Part shown: positions 1 to 11,780 of the stretch, one piece after another
How positions within the stretch are numbered: position 1 is the stretch's first letter
Layout: every line of letters begins with the position of its first letter
NCBI RefSeq assembly: GCF_024323335.1
Contig: NC_066583.1
Span: forward strand, 272,746,916-272,810,915
Direction of reading: 5' to 3'
DNA length: 64,000 bases
From: Lathyrus oleraceus
Lineage: Eukaryota > Streptophyta > Magnoliopsida > Fabales > Fabaceae
Translations under genes and position numbers: made by a program
The notes under the pieces: model-generated
What the model saw: only the letters and a program-made list of their open reading frames with translations
The model's database searches: none
Told to the model about the DNA's origin: nothing

Positions 1-599
1 TTAAGAAAAAGGAATAATGGTCGTCGTAACCATATTCGGGTTCGGGAGTCGATTACGCAAGGGGAAGGTATTAGCACCCCTTACGTCTGTTGTACTCAAC
101 GGGAACCTCTTAGTCTGATTTTGCTATTTGACTGTTAATTAACTGTTTATCTGCTTGCTTCGAGTAATTAGAATTGATGATAGATATGGATGAAGACCTC
201 AGGAGGGGGAAATGGGAGGTTTTTTATTAGTGTGCTCGTGAAGATACAACAATCTCCTGCCTACGTATCCTTATGGTGCAATAAGGAAATCAGAGCATTC
301 GTAGTTCGGGCTACTACGAATATTTGGTGTGTTTTGTTTTGATGAACGACTGTATAGGTCGGCGTTCTAACGGCTAAACGCTGGCTTGTCTACTCTCGGT
401 GGAGGCTCTAGCACTGGTTTGTTGTGCGCATTAGAAAGGATTGACAGTGTTCTTTTGAAAGGAGTTTTGGTCACGCGAGGGTGACGAGTTGAATTGATGT
501 GTTTGGGTGTTTTGGTTTCGATCGCTCGGGGGCGAGAAGTTAGGTTTGATTTGTTGAAGATGTTTTTGGAGAACGACGAAAGATTGAGCAATGTGGTGT

Positions 600-1375
600 T
601 CACCAATCGTCCAATTCTTTCGAGGAGTAATAAGGCGTCCGCCTTCTATTCCTTTTTCGTTCGAATTATTTTGAAATTTTGTTTGTGGATGTTGAATATG
701 CACGGTAGTGAGGCGTACGCCCCCTACTTGCTTATTCAAGGAATAATGAGGCGTACGCCACCTATTCCCTTATCCAAGTTTATTTAAAGTGTTTTAGTCG
801 GAAGTCGATAATTTGTGCAATATGGCGTACGCCAATTATTCAAATAATCGAGAGAGGGTGAGGCGTACGCCTCCCCTCTTTTATCATCCGAAGTTTAAAT
901 AGTAAAAGACATGTTTAGATGTCGTATTCGATTGCGTTTTAATTTGATGACGAAGATTCGAGCAATATGGCGTACGCCAATTATTCGAATAATCGAGAGA
1001 TAATGAAGCGGATGCTTACTATTCTCCTTTTCATCTGAAATATGGACTTAAAAGGATTGGGAATTTGTAGAAATGATTTGAAATATTATGATTATTAGGG
1101 TTTTATTTGAATGACGAAAATCCAAGCAATATGGCGTACGCCAATTATTCGAATAATCGAGAGATAATGAAGCGGATGCTCACTATTCCCCTTTTCATCC
1201 AAAATATGGAATTAAAAGGATTTGGAATTTGTAATTGATTTAAAAAATGTGGTTTGAATGTGTATGATTAAGGTTTAATCGGGTGACAAGAACTCGCGCA
1301 ATATGGCGTAAGCCAATTATTCAAGTGCTTGAGAAATAGTGAAGCGTACGCTTACTATCTCCTTTTCATCCCAAG
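600..1375. repeat. Degenerate tandem repeat carrying GGCGTACGCC palindromes
   Basis: Six exact copies of the 10-bp palindrome GGCGTACGCC lie at 712, 750, 824, 862, 969 and 1133, with variants near 631, 1303 and 1344. From 824 on they sit in a larger imperfect unit of about 145-170 bp with the core AATATGGCGTACGCCAATTA followed by TCGAATAATCGAGAGATAAT. The array is inside the Ogre-B LTR. No function is known to me. Confidence 0.8.
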
Positions 1376-1739
1376 TTTATGTTAAGAGAGAAAATCCTTT
1401 TGAAATTGAATGGTTTGAAAAGTGGTTTGAATTCGTGTTTATGAAATGAATTTTATTTAGTGTATTATTTCATCTACTCGATTAATCAATAACCAAGTAG
1501 GTTTCATTGTAAGGAAGCCCAAGAGTAAGCTATGTGAGGTTGATGGCGATGCGAAGAGCAATCGACTTACAAGGGTGTTTTAAAAATGGGCTCGATATTT
1601 GGTGAATTGGTTTTCGAAATTGGTTTGAATGATGGTGAATTGGAATAAAATAAAATTGAAAGTGATTTATGAAATGATGAGGACATGAAATAGTTTATTG
1701 GGTTTGAAAAAATGTGAAGTTGTGATAATTGGAGAAATT

Positions 1740-1895
1740 AATCACTTAAAACTTGGTTAAATCGATTAATTGAATTAATTAGAATTAATTATCAAAATTA
1801 TTTAATTAAATCAAATAATTAAGTTAATTAAAATTGATTAATCACAATTAGATTAATTACAAATTTTAATCAATTAATTAAATAAAAAAAGAGGG
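1740..1895. repeat. AT-rich low-complexity tract of AATTAATTA type
   Basis: A run built almost only from TTAATTAA-like words within the Ogre-B LTR. No gene or motif seen. Confidence 0.6.
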
Positions 1896-2254
1896 AAATG
1901 GATAACAATGTCCATTTATTCAATGAAATCGATGTGCTCAAACCGATTTGTGCAAGATAACAATGATTGATATTATTCGCAAGATCATAACTCGGTGAAA
2001 TTGGTCCATTAATTTATTGAAACTTTGGATAGTACAACAACATGGAATTGTCGATTCCATTAGATAAAAAAAAATATTTTATCGTAATAAAAAATCAAAC
2101 AAAAGCCCAATATTATATTTACAGATTTACACATCCACGACATTGCATGAATATTACGGTATCAAAAATCCAGTATGAGTACAACGTAATTGAATTGAAA
2201 TCTACCTATACTACAATATTTGACAAGCCACTAATAACATAAATACAATACCAT

Positions 2255-2485
2255 GTTTAACACAAACCAAATTCTAATTGTTCTAACTAACTAAAACCAC
2301 TACCAATTAGTAAGTATGCTATTAGGAATTTAGAATAATAATCAAAACAAAATAAGATAACTACAGTATCACGTTTAACACAAACCAAATTCTAATTGTT
2401 CTAACTAACTAAACCACTCCCAATTAGTAAGTATACTATTAGGAATTTAGAATAATAATCAAAACAAAAGTAACTGTCACAGTGG
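2255..2485. repeat. Tandem duplication, unit about 118 bp
   Basis: The block starting GTTTAACACAAACCAAATTC at 2255 recurs at 2373 with few changes. A decayed third partial copy follows to about 2525. It lies inside the Ogre-B LTR. Confidence 0.8.
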
Positions 2486-4191
2486 ATAAGTATACAATTT
2501 TAGAAATCTGAAATAATAATTAAGAAAACAATGTTACAGTGCATCCTTCACTAACTACAACTGCCACGACAGTCATAGAATATTGGTGAGAGTTCAAAAA
2601 GAAAAGAAACAGACCTCAATATTTCCAGATCCGACTGGTGTTAAACTCCACGTCCAAGGTGGTGGCGGATCGGAGTAGATAAGAGGCGGAGAAAATAACG
2701 GTTCACTGACCGGACGGTGGTTTTGACGGTGATTTGGTGCGAAGGAAGAAACGTGTGGTCGCGCGGTGGTCGAAGTTGAGTCAAGCAACAGTCTGATCGT
2801 GTGCACAACGGAGGACGATTTTCAGGATGATGATGTTGCTTTGTGCATGGAGTATCAATCATGAGTAGTTCATCAGATTTTGTCGGATTTTTGTTCACCT
2901 TCTTTTTCTTTTCCAGATCTGCTTTTTCGTGAGTGATGGAGGGTAGAATCTGAGGCATGGTCAAAATCGCGGTGGCTAAAGGGTATTGTTAAGGAGGTCG
3001 TACAGATTGAAGACGGAGGCGGAAGAAAGGAGTATCACGGTTGAGTTATGGTGGTTTTCCGTTTAGACGCCGGCGCGGTTTGGTTGGTGGTTATTTGGAT
3101 TTTGAAATCACAGTGAGGTTCGGCGGTATTTTATGGAGGAATTTTAGTGATAATTGTTATAGATTCGTCGCCGGAAAAGTTGGTGTAAAGGTTGGTCTGA
3201 GTTTGTGGATTTCACGGTGAAGGTTAAGAAGGAGGGGTGCGGTATAGTGTAGGATTTTCAGTGGCGGATGTTGGTGGTAGACGGTGGAGAGGTGAGTTTT
3301 TGTGATGGTGGAAGGTGATGAAGACGGAAGAGGGTTTGTGAGATGGAAATTCGGAGGGATGATGAATAGTGAAGAGAATGAAGGTGAGTTATTGTGAGTG
3401 GTTTTCTGTAGATGTGACGGGAAAATGGGGGTTTTGATGGTGGATGGTGAAAGGGGTTTTTTTCTCAGAGAGAGAGAGATGAATGAATAGTCGTGAGCAG
3501 AGAGGGAATGTGAGTGAGATAAATATTCTGAGAGTGAGGGACGTGTGTGGTCTGCTATGATGAGAGAGGTGGGTGAGAGAAGAGATAAAGGCGCATGTGA
3601 GGTGTGAGGAAAGGATTTTGTACAGAATGGAGAGAGATCTTTGTGATCTCTTTGTTTTGTTTTTTTCTTTTTAGAATCCAATGTGAGGGAAACGGATTTA
3701 ATGAGTGGGGATTTGGATGCTTTTTTTGTTATTTATTTATTTTTTATTTTTTAAAAAAAGAAAAAGAGGATCCAATGCAAAAATATATATATTTATTTTA
3801 GTACATTTATTATTCACTTAAGGAAATAGAATCATAAAAACAAATTCTAACTAATATTTGACTTAAATAAAATTTATCTACTTTAATTAAATAATTAAAA
3901 AAAACATTGATCGATTAGAAACAGAAACCGAGTATAAACTTGCTTGGGAAATTAAATCGACCATACTAAAATTGTCAGGACAAAATGTACTTATTAAAAA
4001 AAATACAGTCTTTCCTCAAATTTTGACGATTCAACCGATTTGTCTGTATTCTCAAATAAATTCATTCTGACTGACATTTTAGGTGTTATTCATGATGGAA
4101 TGTATGTCATGCTATGCATATGATGCAAAAATGAAAATGAGATCAATTCTATGAAAATTTAAATATGCCCGGACAAAATTGGGGTATGACA

Positions 4192-6908
4192 AGGCCCAAA
4201 CAAAAAGTCAAACATCGCAAGATCATAAAAATGGCTCAACGGTATTTTTAAACATTTAATCAATTAAAAATCAATTTAAAAATGAATTAAAATGCATTTT
4301 AATTTGGTCAAAACCTAAAATCCCTTTAAAGCACCAAATAAATAGCCAAGGGATTTATCCTATGTCAAACAAGGTCAAAGGACTTTAGACGAAAAATTTC
4401 ACAATTTTTAAAAACTCAGAAGTATTTTTAAACAATTAAAAATATGCACAAAAACATTTAATTCATGAAAAATACCAAAATTTATCCAAAAAATAATTTT
4501 AATTCAGAAAATGGTAGAGAAAAATATTTAATGATTTTTGGTGAAAGTCACATATTTTTTGGCTTAAAAATAAAATTAATATGAATTAAACAAAATAAAG
4601 GGATTAAATGAAAAATCAGAAAATAAAAAGAAATTCAAAAAAAAACAAGAGCCATCAGATCTCCCTCATTAATGGAGGTGGCAGATATGATGGCCACGCG
4701 CTAGAGTGCACCAAACACCTGAGTCAAATGCGTAGTAACATGAGTCAAACAGAACAAGGGCCATGATTAAAATGTGGATGTGAGATCAGATGGTTCAGGT
4801 AATGCCAACACACCACCGAAGCCCTAGCTCCGGTCATCTTCTCCGGTGGACCTCACCGGACTGGTCCATCCTCAACCAAATGAAAAATGAAAAATGAGTA
4901 CATGTTTTTGAAGGAAAAATGCTTAGGAGCATGAATCTGACCTCCATTTCTTCCAATTCCAAGTATATTGAAAGATACATGGATTTGAAATTTGAGGTTC
5001 ATGATCTAAGTTGCTTCGATTTGACCTCAAACTAACCTAATCTTGTTGCCTACATTGGTAGGAATTCAGCCAACCAAAAATCAAAGAGAATGGTGAAGAA
5101 TTGAGAGAGAATCGAAGAGAGAAAGTTTGGAAAATTTCACCTTCTGTTTGTAGTGATGAAGCTCGATCTGGATCTCAATTTATTGGGCTTGCTTCCACTT
5201 TATTGCAGGAGGTGAATTGAGATCTCAAATGGCTTGGATTCGTGGAGTTTCAACTTCAAAACAGAAGTGAAATTGAAACTCGATTTTCAATTGAAAACCT
5301 TCAAGTTTATCCTCTAATGGTGATTGGAAGGTTGCAGGAGCAAAGCTTGGGCAAGGTGTCCATAATTCTGAGCATGAGGCAATGTATTTATAGGCTTGGC
5401 AATTGATTTCCACACACTTCCATTCAAATGCCAAAAATAGCAATTCTCATGTGCATGCTTGCATGGGCATGTGATAGGCCCATGAAATAATGTCAAAAGG
5501 TCCAAAGATGATCATGAGGGATGCTGAAAGTGTAACATGAAGCCATGCATTTGAAATTGAGAAGTGGTCATGAGATTCATCCAAATGGAACCATGAAGAG
5601 TAACCATGTGCAAGTCATTCAAACCTTGTCCAAATGAAGTGATTTTAGACTTTTTAGAAAGTTGAGATCAAGGGGAACAACTTTCATGTTGAACACTTTT
5701 CCATTTGAAGCTTGTATCATGATGAATTTTGAGGTGTAAGTTTGGGAAATCAAACATAATTGAAAATTTTCTAAGTCCCAAGTCAAATGTTCACTTCTTT
5801 CATCTTGAATAAGTTTTGCTATGAGCTTCAAATGGAAAAATTTACTTCATAAAAGTTGTATATATTTAAATCCTATTGAATTTGGTCACAAATTTTACCT
5901 CATTTGGATTTGGCATGAAGGAGTTATACATTTTAGAAGTTGAGAAAAATTGCTTGTTCAATGGTAATGGCCCAAAATGACCTATAATGTTTCCTCTTGA
6001 AACATGCCCTTGCATGTTGAATTTGAAGTTTATAAAAGAATCAAAGTTGTATAGATCATCTTGAAATTTATCATGAAACTTGGATGTCTTTCATATCATA
6101 AAAATTGAGCAAGTTATGGTCCTTGGAAGTTGACCTCCTAACTAGGGCACAAACAAAATGACCTATAATCTTTCACCATAAAAAATGACTTTCCAAGCAA
6201 AAATAGATATTGACCTCAATATTAAAGTTGTTTGGAATTTAATAAGGAATAACTTTGATCTTGGAATCATTTTCATATGACAAAAAGTGTAGGAGATAAG
6301 GTCTAGGGAACCCTAGTTTTGACTAGTTGACTTTCTCTGGTCAACCACCTTGAACCATCTTGCAAACTTGAAGTTTTATTTATATTTTGGACTCATGGAG
6401 AATCATATATGCATAATATAATGTAATATGAAGTATCCCTTGAAATATTTGATCAATTTTTGAAGAAACTTGTTGAGGAAGTCACACAAGATACCTAGAT
6501 GAATTAGGGTTTCCAAGGCAAACAAGCTTCAAACTCTTAATGATTTCTTGATCAAAATGATAAATGAAGATCATGGGGACCCATATATGATGTCTAGAAC
6601 CAATTTGAACCATTCCTTGATTGATCTCCTTGCACTGAGGGTCTCAAACCCTAATTGTGAGCTTGATGAGGCATTGGTGGATGCACACACTACCTACAAA
6701 AGAAACAAAGTTATACATAGACATGTTTTTGGTATTTTGGTTAGAAAATAATGAAAAACAAAGTATGATACAATCAATGGGCTTGGTGACCTATCCCAAT
6801 GCAAACCCAATGAATGAGGGGTAAGGAGGATGTCAATGTGTGATCCTAAATCCAATGCATATGATGAGATAGCATGAGGGATCTTAGGGTCAAATTTTGG
6901 GTCTTACA
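4192..6908 (-). mobile_element. Ogre-A left LTR (3' LTR), truncated by Ogre-B
   Basis: This block matches 37485-40197 along its whole length (2717 versus 2713 bp) with several percent divergence, so it is the second LTR of the element whose coding region lies on the minus strand between them. It ends at 6908 with GGTCTTACA; on the minus strand the LTR starts TGTAAGACCC. Everything equivalent to the right LTR before 37485 has been separated by the Ogre-B insertion and lies outside the window. A TATA-like TATAAATA sits on the minus strand at 5392-5385, matching the one in the right LTR. The 60-80 codon ORFs in it are not conserved between the two LTRs. Confidence 0.88.
5385..5392 (-). promoter_or_regulatory. 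Putative TATA box of Ogre-A left LTR
   Basis: Minus-strand TATAAATA in the same LTR context as the copy at 38699-38692. Conservation in both LTRs and position inside the LTR support a core promoter; the transcription start is not visible. Confidence 0.5.
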
Positions 6909-7379
6909 ATTGCCCATATTTAAGGACATTCTAGATGAGGATGTGGAGGTTAAAATATTTGTATCAACTTAGTAGAATGGACTTAAATAACAACATCTAG
7001 AAACAAATTTTGGTCCCTAAGAGACCTCGTGATGCATATGATATTTATGTAAAAATAATCTTTGTGTGGAATATACTGCCACAAAGAGAAAGAATCCAGA
7101 GATACCGAAAGTCCACAGGAGTATAACACATTCCATAAGGAAAGCTCCCTGAGGAGACAAAGACTATGGGGGATAATAAGTTATGCGTAGGCCAGGCTAC
7201 GACTTGAAAACTGCTGGAGACACGAGGGGTTTTCCACGAAAATAAATTAATGGAAGGACTCGGTATGGGGATAAGGGAAAATCTGCAGGGGATATGAATA
7301 GATCAGAACAAAATTGAAATATTCAAATCAAATAGGGGATGGCAATTTCACTAAAGAAATACACACTAAAGCTTAACTA

Positions 7380-8110
7380 GGGAAGAATGAACTTCAACAC
7401 AGGAGTAAAAGAGATACATTATCTATCACCGATTACTGGGTAGGAAGATAATACACTCTGTCAGAGGGGAATCCGTTACCGGTTAGGGTAAACATATCAA
7501 GGATGACTCGCTGAGAAAATGAGGTGTATTCATTATCGGTTAACTGGGTAAAATAACCTACTGGGGAGAGAAATCAAACAGGATTTACAACTACCGATTA
7601 TTGGGCAGAAAACCAAAGAGAGAGTATTTGTCACTGGTTAAAGTGAACATATCAAGGATAAACTCAAAGGAAGAATATCTGTCATCGGTTAGGATGAACA
7701 TATTAAGGATAGACCACCCGGGGAATGAGGAAGAATATCCGTTACCGGTTAGGGTAAACATATCAAGGATAAAGTGCTGGGAAGAGATAGGAATTACAAC
7801 TACCGGTTACTGGGTAGAAGATCAAAAAGGAGAGAAAATATGTCACTGATCAAAGTGAACATATCAAGGATAGACTCAGCATGGGAAAGTAGGAATTACA
7901 ACTACCAGTTACTGGGTAGAATACCAAAAAGGAGAGAAAATCCATCACCGATCAAAATGAACATATCAAGGATGGACTCTCAGGGAAACGTGAAAACAAA
8001 TCAGATGGGGAAAACAAAAGAAGTAGATTACATTTTACCGGGTATTGGGCAAAAGTAATGTACTCAAAAATTGAGAAGAATATTACCAGTTACTGGGTAA
8101 TAGACTCTCA
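7380..8110. repeat. Degenerate tandem array in the Ogre-A 3' UTR
   Basis: Recurring words GAACATATCAAGGATA (near 7486, 7646, 7695, 7755, 7856, 7961) and ACTACCGGTTACTGGGTAGA (near 7568, 7798, 7900, 8078) alternate at irregular spacing of about 50-110 bp. Ogre 3' UTRs are known to carry variable tandem repeats, some related to satellite DNA. Confidence 0.75.
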
Positions 8111-9663
8111 GGGGGACCAAAATATCTATCTAGGTAATAACTAGAAAGAAACGGTCAAATAAAGACTCAACCCAATGAGGACATAACTCAAGGGGAGTGG
8201 TTTCATCTAGATAATTAACTAAGGAGGAAACTGAAATAATAATCATCCACGAGGAAATAACTCAGTGGGGAATGAGAAAGGCTAAACTCTTTCTGCTTAA
8301 GTGGCTGACACTCTACAATTGAAGGAGGACAAACACCAAACCTGCACGAGTAGATAATATTACCGAAGCAGGGGATCAGAAAAAAAATCAAATGCGATAA
8401 AAGTGCATAATGAAATATATCTAATGTTGTGTTTTATGCATGAATATGCATGTTTATGATTATGGTTATGCTGACAAAATAACACAAAGGATACAAATAA
8501 CAAAGATTTGAATTGTCGCTAAAACACTCGGCTAATCTCAACAAGATGGAAACACCAACTGGAGAAAATGCTAGGGATGAAAATAAATCATCTAGCTTTG
8601 AATAAATCAAATATGGATGGGGAAAGACATGGAGAACATGCCTCCAATCAATCACGGAAAAATCTATGGGGAGAGAGCGCTGCTGAAGGGTGATCAACCA
8701 AACATGTCGAGGATAGATAAAGGATCCACTGAGGATCCAAGTTGTCAACACTGCAGGGAATTTTAGGTCAACACCATATCAAATGGGAGACAACCTTGCA
8801 GGGGACTAAATCAACTAATGCTCCGAATTAAACACTACCGGGAAAGAGGGAAGTTCTATCAGAAGACGAACTCTGTCGAGGAATACCAGAGATAAAACTC
8901 TGCATGAGGATTTAAGAAAATTGTTGGGAATGTTATGACCAAGATCGTTGCATTCCTCAATAATCATCGAATTCTTCTTGGAAATTGTGAAATAAACCAA
9001 TTCCAAGGCAAAGATAACCAGGTCTGATTCGCACAAAGGAGAAACTGCCGAAGTTATGCCATAATTAAATGCAAACGGAAACCAAATAAAGGTTCCGGAT
9101 CTCCGGGGTCCAATAATAAATCACAAATTAGGGGTGATGAAATATTCAGGGAGAAACTCATCAGCCAAGCTAGGGACAAATGACGAGCTGTTGGGGAGGA
9201 AATAGTTACCAAACCGACTGTTTGGGGAAGACCAACAATGCTTCACTCTTCAAGACTTACATGTTCTTAGATTGTTGTTGACATTCCTTACTGAAATTGA
9301 TTATTCTTAAAGTGATTGTTTTTATTATTTTAAGAAAAATAATTATTATTCATTAATTTATTTCAAAATTATCATCATAAACATTCAATTTTATTTAGCA
9401 TAAGTAAATACGAATAGAAATAATTCGATAAAAGCTCAACTTTATTTAATATAATAGTGGTCCATAAATGACGAGACTCCATAGATCTTTACAAAGTTTG
9501 AAAATGGTAATTTACATGGAAAAGTGCTACATTGAATACAATGATCACTACTCTCCCTACCAACTTCAACATCCATTGTGCTTGTCTTCGGTTGAGAATG
9601 ATGAATCAAAACCAAATGACTTGCTCAAAACCGGTCGGGTGCAGTTACTTGCCATAATCCCTA

Positions 9664-9832
9664 ATTTTTGCCTAGATTGCCCCAAGGTGGAGTACTCAAT
9701 CTACCGGAATAAATTCTCTATTTTATGTCTCTACTTTTTGCCTAGATCGCCTTTTCGGGTTTTCAATCTACCGAGACGCTCATTTTTGCCTAAGCCGCCC
9801 TTTCAGGTTTTCAACTTAGCGAGTTGTTCTTT
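9664..9832. repeat. Three imperfect repeats just after the integrase end
   Basis: TTTTTGCCTAGATYGCC-like words at 9665, 9736 and 9784 are followed by copies of TTCAATCTACCGAGA. On the minus strand they follow the integrase stop directly and may be the decayed repetitive C-terminal end of the Ogre polyprotein. Confidence 0.5.
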
Positions 9833-9837
9833 TCTTT

Positions 9838-10893
9838 TTAGGCGAAGTATTTCTTGACTACATCAGCATTCACAGGACGCGTGAACTCTTCACCATTCAT
9901 AGTTGTAAGAATCAATGCACCGCCTGAGAAGGCTCTCTTAACAACATATGGACCTTCATAATTAGGAGTCCATTTTCCCCTAATATCAGGTTTGAAAGAT
10001 AAAATCTTCTTGAGCATGAGGTCACCTTCTCTGAACACTCGAGGCTTGACCTTCTTATCAAATGCTTCTTTCATTCTCTGTTGGTACAACTGACCATGAC
10101 ACATGACAGACAATCTTTTCTCTTCAATTAAATTCAACTGATCATATCTGGTCTAGCACCATTCAGCTTCTGTCAACTTGGCTTCCATTAGCACAAGCAG
10201 TTACGGGATCTCAACCTCTACTGGGAGCATAACTTCCATGCAATAAACAAGAGGGAAAGGGGTTCCCTCTATTAAAGTGCAGATGGATGTACGGTACCTA
10301 TGCAAAGAAAATGAGAGCATCTCATGCCAGTCTTTGTATGTCATAACCATCTTCTGAATGATCTTCTTAATGTTCTTGTTCGCAGCTTCAACAACCCCAT
10401 TCATCTTAGTCCTGTAGGGAGAAGAACTATGATGTGTAATGTTGAAGTCTTTACAAAGAGCTTCCATCATATTATTATTCAAGTTAGATCCGTTATTAGT
10501 AATGATCTTACTTGTCACACCATAACGGCATATAATATGATTCTTGATAAACCTTACAACAACTTGCTTGGTAACATTTGCATAAGATTCCACTTCAACC
10601 CACTTTGTAAAGTAATCAATAGCCACCTGAATGAAACGATGTCCTTTCGAAGCTTTGGGCTCAATCATATCAATTCCCCACATGGAGAAGGGCCATGGAG
10701 AGGAAATGACATTCAACAGTATTGGAGGAACATGAATCTTATCTGCATAAAATTTGACAGTTGTCGCATTTCTTCACAAACTTGCAACAGTCAGATTCCA
10801 TTGTCAGCCAATAGTAACATGTTCTCAAAATCTTCTTTGCCAGATCATGTCCATTGGAATGGGTACCAAAGGAACCTTCATGAACTTCAGTTA
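9838..10893 (-). pseudogene. Ogre-A integrase, decayed
   Basis: The catalytic core lies at 10716-10201. It reads FSMWGIDMIEPKASKGHRF with the first catalytic Asp and ends in a region containing the family Glu (NGVVEAANKNIKK). The TDNG motif around the second catalytic Asp reads TNNGS here, so that Asp is Asn. The C-terminal part at 10137-9838 (GPYVVKRAFSGGALILTTMN) is typical of Ogre/Athila integrases. Stops and frameshifts separate the core, the C-terminal part and the N-terminal zinc-binding region (about 10893-10720). The enzyme would insert the element's cDNA into chromosomes; this copy cannot be active. Confidence 0.85.
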
Positions 10894-11622
10894 TTAATAG
10901 GTTGCTTCGTGTCTATCCACGCATCTGAGCAAAACCATATCAAAATTTCTCTTGTAAAGCACGTCACCATTCAGGTAAAAGATGCCAATTAATCTTCTCA
11001 AAGTCTTCTTATCTTTCAAAGATGCCCTAGGCGGGTAAATCTGACTTTGGAGGAAACACTTGATATCAAAATACCAAGGCTTTTCATCTCTGACTTCTTC
11101 AATAGCAAACACGTGAGCCAGCCTATCAAGACGCATTATAGTCAAATTGGGAACTTCATTCCAAAATTTCACCACAATCATTGAAGCCAAAGTTGCAAGA
11201 GCATTTGCCATCCGATTTTCATCTCGAGGGATATGATGAAACTCAACCTTTGTAAATAAAGTTGAAATTCCCCTTGCATAGTCTCTATATGGTATTAAAC
11301 CGGGTTGATTCGGCTCCCATTCACCCTTGATCTGATTCACAACCAAAGCTGAACCTTAATAGACGTCAAGATATTTAATTCTGAGATCAATGGCCTCTTC
11401 AGGCCCCATAATGCAAGGTTCATACTCAGCCATATTGTTTGTACATTTGAAGGTCCACCTAGCTGTAAAAGTAAAATGAGTGCCTTGAGGAGTAATAATC
11501 AATGTCCCAATGCCATTACCATATGAATTAATAGCTCCATCAAATACCATACCCCAACGGGAACCAGGTTTTGGCCCTTCTTCAAGGAATGGTTCATCAT
11601 AATCTTTCATCTTCAAGTACAA
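10894..11622 (-). pseudogene. Ogre-A second (archaeal-type) RNase H, decayed
   Basis: MVFDGAINSYGNGIGTLI with a later NNMAEYEPCIMG segment matches the additional RNase H domain found after the regular RT-RNase H in Ogre/Tat elements. The first Asp (FDGA) and the Glu of MAEY are present. The downstream part at 11346-10894 is in the same frame after one stop codon and leads toward the integrase. Its role would be removal of RNA from the RNA-DNA hybrid during reverse transcription. It is broken from the upstream RT by a frameshift, so this is a relic. Confidence 0.8.
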
Positions 11623-11780
11623 AATCTCTTCATCGGGAAAATCATACTATACTGACTGATAATCTTCAATCGGTTGGTGAGCCAAGTGGTCAGCCAAGAC
11701 ACTACCTTTAATTGCTTTTGTAAATCGATATTCAATATCATACTCAGATAACAACGTTTGCCAACGAGAAATCCTCCCAG

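Larger units (their letters stand above)
1..4191 (-). mobile_element. Ogre-like LTR (Ogre-B), partial at window edge
   Basis: On the minus strand this LTR begins at 4191 with TGTCATACCCCAATTTTGTC, the typical start of Ogre-family LTRs in legumes, and runs left past base 1. Bases 1-110 hold the conserved U5 block (minus strand: GGGGTGCTAATACCTTCCCC, 78-59) that normally lies shortly before the LTR end and primer site, so little of the LTR should be missing. Its right end abuts sequence equivalent to 37485 in the right LTR of Ogre-A, so it inserted into the left LTR of that element; bases 4192-4196 (AGGCC) are the expected target duplication, but the partner copy is outside the window. It could be a solo LTR or the 5' LTR of a full element. 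It has no coding capacity; the 174-codon minus-strand ORF at 3157-3681 is low complexity. Confidence 0.8.
6909..9837 (-). other. Ogre-A 3' untranslated region
   Basis: Between the end of integrase (9838) and the 3' LTR start (6908) there is about 2.9 kb without a coherent ORF. A long repeat-bearing 3' region is usual in Ogre elements. It includes the degenerate tandem array at 7380-8110, a short repeat group at 9664-9830 and an AT-rich stretch at 9300-9450. The ORFs at 7601-8058 come from the repeat array and do not resemble a known protein. Confidence 0.75.

Noticed and set aside
2594..2964. Overlapping minus-strand ORFs with basic and His-rich composition
   Set aside because: Part of the Ogre-B LTR leader; frames overlap and show no recognisable protein.
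3157..3681. 174-codon minus-strand ORF rich in Ser, His, Pro and Thr
   Set aside because: Low-complexity purine/pyrimidine-biased sequence inside an Ogre-like LTR; no domain, no start context and no conservation in the other Ogre LTRs seen here.
9468..9857. 129-codon plus-strand ORF at the end of Ogre-A pol
   Set aside because: Built from the imperfect repeats after integrase on the opposite strand; no domain.
10324..10992. 222-codon plus-strand ORF
   Set aside because: Antisense shadow of the Ogre-A integrase.
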